Below, one piece after another: positions 58,267 to 64,000 of a stretch of DNA of 64,000 nucleotides (position 1 is the stretch's first letter; each line of letters opens with the position of its first letter). The position numbers and the translations under genes are program-made. Under the pieces are notes generated by a model. That model was given only the letters and a program-made list of their open reading frames with translations, ran no database searches and was not told where the DNA came from. The stretch spans positions 1-64,000 of the forward strand of contig NZ_JAAGBB010000015.1 of NCBI RefSeq assembly GCF_018129085.1, given 5' to 3'. This DNA is from Plastoroseomonas hellenica. Lineage in GTDB: Bacteria > Pseudomonadota > Alphaproteobacteria > Acetobacterales > Acetobacteraceae.

Positions 58267-59265
58267 ATGATGCGCTTCGCAGTCCCGGCGATGCGCCGGC
58301 GGCACATCCTGCGCGCGGGTGCGGCGATGCTGGCGGCGGGATCGGCGGCAGGCCGCGCGGCCGCGCAGGGCTTCCCGACCCAGCCGATCCGCCTGGTGGT
58401 GCCCTTCGCGGCGGGCGGTGCGGTGGACCTGGTCGGCCGCCTGGTCGGGCAGGGCATGGCCGCCGGGCTCGGCCAGCCCGTCGTGGTGGAGAACCGCACC
58501 GGCGCCTCGGGCGCCATCGGCGCGCAATCCGTCGCGCGCGCCCCGGCGGATGGCCACACCCTGCTCATGGCGCCGATCACCAGCTTCGCGATGCTGGCGG
58601 GCCTGCCGGGCAACAACCTCAACCTCGACCTGCTGCGCGACTTCGCGCCCATCGGCACCGTGGGCGCGGTGCCCATCGTGCTGGTCGCCGCGAACCGGCT
58701 GCAGGTCGAGAGCGTCGGCGCCCTGGTCGCGCTGGCGCGCCGCCGGCCGGCGGCGCTGAGCTACGCCTCGGCCGGCAATGGTTCCACCGAGCATCTCGCG
58801 GCGGAGCTGTTCGCGCAGCAGGCGGGCATCTCCCTGTTGCACGTGCCCTATCGCGGTGGGGCGCCGGCGCTGGCGGATGTGCTCGGGGGGCAGGTGGACC
58901 TGATGTTCGCGACGCTGCCCAATACGCTGCAGAATGGCGGCGCGCTGAAAATCCTCGCCATCGCGACGGCGGCGCGCAGCGGCGCGGTGCCGGAGGTGCC
59001 GACGGCCGCCGAAGCCGGCTTCGCGGATTTCGCCGTCTCCTCCATCTACGGCCTGCTCGCGCCGGCCGGCACCCCGGCGGCGGTGGTCGACCGGCTCAAC
59101 CGCGCCATGCAGGCGGCGGTGGCGCAGCCCGAGCTACGTGCCCGCTTGCAGCAGCAGGGGGTCGAGGCGGCGCCGACCGGCGCGGACACGACCCGGCAGC
59201 AGCTCGCGAGCGAGGTCGCGCGATGGGCCGGGGTGATCCGTGACGCCCGGATCAGCCTGCAGTGA
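58267..59265 (+). CDS. Tripartite tricarboxylate transporter (Bug-type) solute-binding protein
   Basis: A 332-residue Bug receptor with a twin-arginine signal (PAMRRRHILRAGAAMLAAGSAAGRAAA). The core PTQPIRLVVPFAAGGAVDLVGRLVGQGMAAGLGQPVVVENRTGASGAIGAQSVARAPADGHTLLM is diagnostic. It binds carboxylates in the periplasm for a TctAB-type permease, which is not in the window. Position behind two CoA ligases implies an acid substrate of this pathway. Confidence 0.93.
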   Translation: MMRFAVPAMRRRHILRAGAAMLAAGSAAGRAAAQGFPTQPIRLVVPFAAGGAVDLVGRLVGQGMAAGLGQPVVVENRTGASGAIGAQSVARAPADGHTLLMAPITSFAMLAGLPGNNLNLDLLRDFAPIGTVGAVPIVLVAANRLQVESVGALVALARRRPAALSYASAGNGSTEHLAAELFAQQAGISLLHVPYRGGAPALADVLGGQVDLMFATLPNTLQNGGALKILAIATAARSGAVPEVPTAAEAGFADFAVSSIYGLLAPAGTPAAVVDRLNRAMQAAVAQPELRARLQQQGVEAAPTGADTTRQQLASEVARWAGVIRDARISLQ

Positions 59266-59308
59266 CTGCCGCGACCTCTGTCCTTGAACGACCCGAAGGA
59301 GCAATGCG

Positions 59309-60103
59309 ATGACACTGGTGATCGATGCCGAAGCCGCGCGCGAGGCGGAGGCGCATGTCCTGTCCGAGATGGTGGGCACCACCCAGCTCATCACCTTGAA
59401 CCGGCCCGAGCGGCTCAATGCCTGGGACGCCCCGATGCGGGCGCGGCTCCTGGCGCTGCTGCAGCGGGCCAATGCGCATCCGGAGATCGGCGCCGTGGTG
59501 CTGACCGGCGCCGGCGAGCGCGCCTTCTGCGCGGGCCAGGACCTGAACGAGGGGAAGACCTTCGACGGCCTCCGCGCGGAGCTCTGGATCGAGGAATGGC
59601 GGCTCCTCTACAGCACCATCCGGCGGTTCGAGAAGCCGCTGGTCGTGGCGCTGAACGGGCTCGCGGCGGGCTCGGCCTTCCAGGTCGCGCTGCTCTGCGA
59701 CGTGCGCGTCGGCCATGACGGCTCGCAGATGGGGCAGCCGGAGATCAATTCCGGCATCGTCAGCGCGACCGGCTTCTGGATCATGCGCGAGATGCTTGGG
59801 CTGTCGCGCGCGACCGAGATGATCCTGACCGGCCGCATGGCCGCCGCGGAGGAGGCGCACCGGCTTGGCCTGATCCATCACCTGGTGCCGGCGTCCGCGC
59901 TGCGCGGCAAGGCGCTGGAGATCGCGGCCGACCTCGCGGGCAAGCCGCGCCTGGCCTTCAAGCTGAACAAGCAGCGCTTCTGCGCGGCGACCCAGGCCGG
60001 CTTCGACGAGACCTTCGAGGCGGCGCGGCTGATCCATCGCCACGCCTTCGATGCCGGCGAGCCGCAGCGCGTCATGGAAAGCTTCCTGACGAAGCAGCGG
60101 TAA
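59309..60103 (+). CDS. Enoyl-CoA hydratase/isomerase-family protein
   Basis: A 264-residue crotonase: GAGERAFCAGQDLNEGKTF and ALNGLAAGSAFQVALLCDVRVG form the oxyanion hole; Glu in GQPEINSGI is the first catalytic residue, while the second is replaced (GFWIMREMLG). Last gene of the ALDH-ligase-receptor operon. Its last 32 bp overlap the end of the opposing DapA-like gene. Confidence 0.9.
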   Translation: MTLVIDAEAAREAEAHVLSEMVGTTQLITLNRPERLNAWDAPMRARLLALLQRANAHPEIGAVVLTGAGERAFCAGQDLNEGKTFDGLRAELWIEEWRLLYSTIRRFEKPLVVALNGLAAGSAFQVALLCDVRVGHDGSQMGQPEINSGIVSATGFWIMREMLGLSRATEMILTGRMAAAEEAHRLGLIHHLVPASALRGKALEIAADLAGKPRLAFKLNKQRFCAATQAGFDETFEAARLIHRHAFDAGEPQRVMESFLTKQR

Positions 60104-61022
60104 GCGCGCCGCCGGGTCGGGCATCGGCATTGAGCTTCTCCAGTGCCGCGGCCACGCGCTCATAGGCGGCGGAAGGCAGCGGCAGGATCGGCCGTGGCGG
60201 CGCCGTAGGGCAGAGGCCCAGGATGTCGGCGGCGGCGTACATCACCCGCAGGCTGCTCAGCTCCTGGAAGAGCTCCCACAAGCCCTGGAACCGTGCGTCC
60301 CAGCGCGCCACCGTGGCCGTGTCGCCTGCCTGCGCGGCGCGCAGGAGCTGCAGGCTGGGCACCGGCAGCAGCCCGCCGACGACGCTGTACCAGGCATCCC
60401 CTCCAGCCAGGACGGCGTCAGCAGCGCGCCAGTCGCCGCTGTAGCCGACGGCGAAGCTGTGGGGGACCTTGGTGCGGAGCGCCTCATGCCGTGCCCGCGC
60501 CTCCGGGGGCGGGGGCGCCGGGTTCTTCACGGCGGCGATGCCGGGAAGCTTCGCCAGCCGGGCCAGCAGGTCATCGCTGAAGGTGAAGTGGGTCGTGGCC
60601 GGGTTGTTGTAGATGCAGAGGGGCAGCGTCGTCGCCTCCGCGACCGCGGCGAAGTGCTGGTAGACTTCCTCCTCGGTCAGCGGTGTGTAGGACACCGGCG
60701 CCAGCAGCAGGCCATCCGCGCCTGCCGCCGCCGCGTCACGCGCCAGATCCTGCGCATCATCCGTCCTCAGCGCGCCGATGCCGACGATGAGCGGAACCTG
60801 CCCGCCGAGGCAGCCTGCAGCAGCCTCGATCGCGCGCCGCCGCTCGGGACGGGTGAGATAGGCGTAAGTGCCGGTGCTGCCGAGCAGGCCGATCGAATCC
60901 ACCTTCGCCGCGGCCAAGCGCTGCACCAGGCGCGCGAGTCCCTCGGTGTCGACGCGGCCATGCGGATCGGCGGGCGTGATGGGAAAGGCGGAGAGGCCAC
61001 GGAACATCGGTGCGGCGGACAT
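60072..61022 (-). CDS. DapA-like dihydrodipicolinate synthase-family lyase
   Basis: A 316-residue class I aldolase: the Schiff-base Lys is in GIAAVKNPA (near residue 160) and the Tyr in LCIYNNPATT. GLSAFPITPADPHGRVDTEGLARLVQRL opens the barrel. Members cleave or make 2-keto acids; the neighbours do not include other lysine genes, so a sugar-acid or keto-acid lyase is as likely as true DapA. Convergent with the catabolic operon, sharing 32 bp with its last gene. Confidence 0.88.
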   Translation of the reverse strand: MSAAPMFRGLSAFPITPADPHGRVDTEGLARLVQRLAAAKVDSIGLLGSTGTYAYLTRPERRRAIEAAAGCLGGQVPLIVGIGALRTDDAQDLARDAAAAGADGLLLAPVSYTPLTEEEVYQHFAAVAEATTLPLCIYNNPATTHFTFSDDLLARLAKLPGIAAVKNPAPPPPEARARHEALRTKVPHSFAVGYSGDWRAADAVLAGGDAWYSVVGGLLPVPSLQLLRAAQAGDTATVARWDARFQGLWELFQELSSLRVMYAAADILGLCPTAPPRPILPLPSAAYERVAAALEKLNADARPGGALTAASSGSFP

Positions 61023-61066
61023 GGTTTGGCTCCTCGGGGCGGTCGGATCGTGCAGCGTGGTCGGGG

Positions 61067-61690
61067 TCAGGTCGGGATCAAGGCTGCCACGGCGCGGTCG
61101 GAAGCGCGCTCGCTCGCGGCGAGCCCGGCGGCCACGCCCGCCCGATCGGCGGCGCTCCGGTTCTGGCTCACCTTGCGCTTGCCCTCGAGCCGCGTGATCG
61201 GCAGGCGCAGGCCCACGATCCCACGGAGTTGCGCCCGGACGAAGTCCGCGGGCGCATCCGTGACGGCCCAGGGCTCGGCGCGAGGCTGCTCATGCAGATC
61301 GGTCAGCCGCGACACGACCGCGAGGAGGCGGTCCGCATCCTCGAAGAACTCAGGCGGGCCGTAGGCGTGGACCGCGATGTAGTTCCAGGTGGGCACCACC
61401 TTCTGGTGCTCCTGCTTGGACGGATACCAGGAGGGGCTGACATAGGCATCCGGCCCCATGAGCAGCGCCATGGCCTCACCGGTCGCCCGCAGTCTCCATT
61501 GCGGATTGGCTCGGGCGAGGTGGCCGTAGAGCGTGCCGTAGGGTCCCTCCTCCGCCGCCAGGAACAGCGGCAGCGGCGTGGCGATCAGGCCCTCGGCCGT
61601 GGCGGTGACGAGGGTCGCCAGGCGGGTCTCCCGCATCGTCCTGTGCAGGGCCGCGAGGTCATCCTCGCGGAAGGCTGGGGGAACATACAT
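61067..61690 (-). CDS. PaiB-family FMN-binding regulator
   Basis: A 207-residue FMN-binding split-barrel protein of the PaiB family: MYVPPAFREDDLAALHRTMRETRLATLVTATAEGL, then PYGTLYGHLARANPQWR and SWYPSKQEHQKVVPTWNYIAVHAYG. PaiB was described as a negative regulator of protease and sporulation genes in Bacillus and also contacts polyamine metabolism. It is divergent from a PdxR/MocR regulator, a common pairing. ATG 61690 is used. Confidence 0.92.
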   Translation of the reverse strand: MYVPPAFREDDLAALHRTMRETRLATLVTATAEGLIATPLPLFLAAEEGPYGTLYGHLARANPQWRLRATGEAMALLMGPDAYVSPSWYPSKQEHQKVVPTWNYIAVHAYGPPEFFEDADRLLAVVSRLTDLHEQPRAEPWAVTDAPADFVRAQLRGIVGLRLPITRLEGKRKVSQNRSAADRAGVAAGLAASERASDRAVAALIPT

Positions 61691-61726
61691 CAGCGCGGCT
61701 CCTTGAAGCGCTGGACGCTGCTCCAT

Positions 61727-61754
61727 GACTGGTTCAAAAGGAACGTCCGGTTTG
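61727..61754. promoter_or_regulatory. Possible MocR direct-repeat operator
   Basis: GACTGGTTC (61727) and GTCCGGTTTG (61745) are related half-sites 18 bp apart, in the 89-bp spacer between paiB-like and pdxR-like genes. MocR proteins often bind direct repeats. Weak evidence. Confidence 0.35.
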
Positions 61755-61779
61755 CAACAAAATCACAGGGCCAGTTTCC

Positions 61780-63267
61780 ATGGCACCGGACGCGCCCGCA
61801 CCGTCCCGAATTGGCCAGCGCATCTGCGATGCCATCAAGGCGCAGATCGCCTCCGGTCGCCTTGGCCCGGGTGCCCGGCTTCCCTCGACACGCGCCCTGG
61901 CGGCGGAATGGGGCGTCTCGCGGACGACGGTGACCGCCGCCTATGAGCAACTCATCGCGGAAGGTTACCTCGAGACCCGGCAAGGTGCCCGAACCCAGGT
62001 CGCGCGGGGCCTTGGCTGCGTGGCGGCAAGGCAGGACGCGGCCGCGCCATCGGAGGTCTCCAACCGATTGTCGGCCTACGGACAGCGGCTGGAGGCTTTC
62101 GATCTGCCAGCGGTTCCGGATCGCGGCCTGAGGGTTGCGGACTTCCGCTACGGCGACCTCGCCGCGGCCGACTTCCCCAAGCTCGCCTGGAAGAAGGCAG
62201 TGGGTGCCGCCCTGCTGCGCCGGCATGGACGCCTGCGCTACGGCGACCCCAGCGGCTCGTCCGCACTTCGGGTCGCCCTGCAAGGCTACCTGTGGCGGGC
62301 GCGTGGGCTTCGCTGTGAGCCGGACCAGATCATTGTGGTGAACGGCTCGCAGCAGGGCCTCGACCTCTGCGCGCGGCTGATGCTCGATCCGCATGACCGG
62401 GTGCTCATGGAGAACCCCGGCTACCTCCTCGCGCGGCAGGTCTTTCTGGCATACGGAGCCGAGGTGGTTCCTGTCGCCGTGGACCGGGAGGGAATGCGGA
62501 CAGAAGGGCTGCCCGCGGCGCGGCTGGCCTACACCACGCCGTCGCACCAGTTTCCCCTTGGCAGCGTCCTGTCCGCCGGACGCCGGCGGGAGCTTCTCGG
62601 CTGGGCGGAGCGCAGCGGCGCCTATGTGATCGAGGACGACTACGACAGCGAGTACCGCTACGACATCGCCCCGATCCCACCGCTGCGGGCCCTGGATGGT
62701 GCCGGACGGGTCATTTATCTCGGCACGATCTCGAAGACGCTCTCGCCGACACTGCGCCTCGGTTACCTCGTCGTCCCACCGGCGCTGTCCATGGCTTTCG
62801 TGAAGACCAAGCGGCTAACCGACCGCCATTCACCCAGCCTGGAACAGGAAGCCCTGGCGGAGCTTATCGAGAGCGGTGCCTATGAGCGGCATGTCCGCCG
62901 CGTCCGCCGCCGCAATGGCGAGCGGCGCGCAGCGCTGCTGACGGCGCTGTCCGACACCGTCAGCGACGCGGTGACGGTGGTCGGCGCCGATGCCGGGCTG
63001 CATGTCGTCGCCTGGCTGAACCGGCTGCCACGATCGGCCGAGGCCGAATTCATCGCGCACGCGCATGCGGCTGGCCTCGGCCTGTATCCCATAGAGCCCC
63101 TGTATGCCTTCGATCCCGCCGTCGGCCCGCCCGACAGTGCAGGCCTCGTGATGGGGTATGCGGGTCTGGATGAGCCGACCATCAGACGCGGCGTGCGAAG
63201 GCTCGGTGAGCTTCTTGAGAAGTTCGGATGCCCGCCCGCCGACCGGGATCCGCTGCGCGCAGCGTAA
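61780..63267 (+). CDS. PdxR/MocR-type regulator (GntR-aminotransferase fusion)
   Basis: A 495-residue fusion: GntR winged helix at 9-75 (RICDAIKAQIASGRLGPGARLPSTRALAAEWGVSRTTVTAAYEQLIAEGYLETR) and a fold-type I aminotransferase-like domain from about 120. The PLP Lys is in GTISKTLSPTLRLGYL; the Asp-Tyr pair lies in VIEDDYDSEYRYD. Such proteins use PLP as a sensor ligand. It probably controls the divergent PaiB gene or itself. Confidence 0.95.
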   Translation: MAPDAPAPSRIGQRICDAIKAQIASGRLGPGARLPSTRALAAEWGVSRTTVTAAYEQLIAEGYLETRQGARTQVARGLGCVAARQDAAAPSEVSNRLSAYGQRLEAFDLPAVPDRGLRVADFRYGDLAAADFPKLAWKKAVGAALLRRHGRLRYGDPSGSSALRVALQGYLWRARGLRCEPDQIIVVNGSQQGLDLCARLMLDPHDRVLMENPGYLLARQVFLAYGAEVVPVAVDREGMRTEGLPAARLAYTTPSHQFPLGSVLSAGRRRELLGWAERSGAYVIEDDYDSEYRYDIAPIPPLRALDGAGRVIYLGTISKTLSPTLRLGYLVVPPALSMAFVKTKRLTDRHSPSLEQEALAELIESGAYERHVRRVRRRNGERRAALLTALSDTVSDAVTVVGADAGLHVVAWLNRLPRSAEAEFIAHAHAAGLGLYPIEPLYAFDPAVGPPDSAGLVMGYAGLDEPTIRRGVRRLGELLEKFGCPPADRDPLRAA

Positions 63268-63622
63268 ACTGGCGCGCACCGCCGGAGCACGGTGGATGTC
63301 AGCCGGCGGCGTCCATGGCGGTTTGCTCACGATAACCGCGCATAACCACCGACCGCATCGGGACGCATCACCCCGGATCGGCCGCGCTGCGCCGACTGGT
63401 CCAGCGCTATTGCCGGAAACTGGCACTGTCGCCGGCACCTGCCCCGGACGACCGTTGGACGCATCGGCGGGATGCAAGGGCGCGCACCAGCGCTGCTTCG
63501 CACGGCGCGGCAGCGCCGGGCAACTCGCTCGGCTGCGCTCCGGTACACGCCAGGCTGCACGGCAAGACAGCGCGAGGAAGCGCTGCGGTGACTTCGTCCC
63601 ATCACGGTGCAGAGGATCGATC
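63268..63622. other. Intergenic stretch without a recognisable gene
   Basis: About 355 bases between the PdxR-like stop and the Bug receptor start. A minus-strand frame (63327-63605) has Arg/Ser-rich shadow composition. The bases just before 63623 (cagaggatcga) supply the receptor ribosome binding site. I see no repeat or palindrome here that stands out. Confidence 0.5.
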
Positions 63623-64000
63623 ATGCAGCAGCTCCTTCGCAGGCGGAGTTTCGTTGCCGCCCTTCCCGCGACTCTCGCCGCGCGGGCGGCGGCAGCCCAG
63701 GACGCGTATCCCACGCGCCCTGTGAAGCTGGTCGTCGGTTTCCCGCCCGGCGGTCCAACAGACGTCATCGGGCGCATGATCGCCAGCAACCTGATGGCGG
63801 AACTCGGCCCGCCCGTCGTGATCGAGAATTTGGGTGGCGCGGGCGGCACCATCGCCGCGGCCTATGTCGCAAGGAGCGCCGCGGATGGATACACACTCCT
63901 GGTCAGCGTCGAATCCTCGCAGACCCGCGCGAGGGCTCTGTACCCCGCCATCCGCTACGACCAAGTCGGAAGCTTCACCTTCCTTCGGAAGCTCGCGAAG
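63623..64000 (+). CDS. Bug-type solute-binding protein (3' end outside window)
   Basis: The first 126 codons of a Bug receptor. An exported signal (LLRRRSFVAALPATLAARAAAAQ, with RRR before the hydrophobic core) precedes DAYPTRPVKLVVGFPPGGPTDVIGRMIASNLMAELGPPVVIENLGGAGGTIAAAYVARSAADGYTLLV, the diagnostic carboxylate-binding domain start. The frame is open to the end of the window. Distant from the other Bug gene at 58267 in sequence. Confidence 0.92.
   Translation, partial: MQQLLRRRSFVAALPATLAARAAAAQDAYPTRPVKLVVGFPPGGPTDVIGRMIASNLMAELGPPVVIENLGGAGGTIAAAYVARSAADGYTLLVSVESSQTRARALYPAIRYDQVGSFTFLRKLAK

Noticed and set aside
63327-63605. 92-codon minus-strand frame before the last Bug gene
   Set aside because: Arg/Ser-rich translation with no motif; I briefly considered a transposase remnant but found no catalytic or inverted-repeat evidence.
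1-64000. tRNA, rRNA, CRISPR arrays, integrase and transposase genes
   Set aside because: Looked for regular short repeats, cloverleaf-like sequences and DDE/tyrosine-recombinase motifs; none could be supported.

Overview
The window looks like a piece of chromosome from a high-GC (about 70 %) alphaproteobacterium. Acetobacteraceae of the Roseomonas type fits best. The reasons are the tripartite-tricarboxylate (Bug-type) solute receptors, many orphan solute-binding proteins, the Ohr/OhrR, MR/MLE and NmrA gene families, and a P4-like primase cassette. No rRNA, tRNA, CRISPR array or complete transposase was seen, so the assignment is inference from gene content.

Layout. 1-2.6 kb: the C-terminal part of a serpin, a papain-like cysteine peptidase, a methyltransferase and an unknown gene. 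2.7-8.9 kb: housekeeping and accessory metabolism (enolase-superfamily enzyme, an SDR lacking the usual catalytic Tyr/Lys, NmrA/LysR pair, ArsR/SRPBCC pair with a palindromic operator). 9.0-15.4 kb: an accessory island with an HTH protein, a Toprim primase and a P4/D5-type helicase-primase, then a lower-GC three-gene cassette. That cassette is an ABC-three-component (ABC-3C) conflict system: a restriction-endonuclease-like effector, a middle component and an SMC/Rad50-like ATPase, in overlapping frames. 15.5-19.5 kb: MaoC enzyme and an EmrAB-like pump divergent from its TetR regulator. 19.5-28.9 kb: a PIN toxin/HTH antitoxin pair, a caspase-fold-like protein with a truncated second copy, gene fragments, palindromic elements, DoxX/HxlR, AraC-GyrI, GhrA-like reductase, hydrolase, and ohr/ohrR. 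28.9-36.4 kb: aldolase, amino-acid binding protein, GntR, a membrane patatin, DsrE, AraC, VOC. 36.5-40.0 kb: a four-gene set (acyl-CoA dehydrogenase-like, PIG-L deacetylase, NodS-like methyltransferase, glycosyltransferase). 40.1-42.6 kb: SnoaL-like protein, a YopT-like peptidase and an orphan TssC-like sheath protein. 42.7-48.7 kb: LysR, gamma-glutamyltransferase, peptide-binding protein, fumarase-superfamily lyase. 50.0-60.1 kb: a catabolic region (solute-binding protein, two crotonases, two acyl-CoA ligases, ALDH7-like dehydrogenase, Bug receptor) with an internal IclR regulator; the same CAATAT-N3-ATATTG palindrome lies at two promoters. 60-64 kb: DapA-like lyase, PaiB, PdxR/MocR regulator and a truncated Bug receptor.

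Most notable: (i) the ABC-3C island; (ii) a family of roughly 165-bp palindromic intergenic repeats (around 27.75, 48.93 and 52.59 kb, plus a short form at 4.56 kb) whose ends coincide with stop codons of neighbouring genes; (iii) an orphan T6SS-sheath-like gene divergent from a YopT-like peptidase; (iv) a bacterial serpin next to a cysteine peptidase; (v) a shared operator that defines a small IclR regulon. Functions are inferred from motifs readable in the translations; no database search was run.
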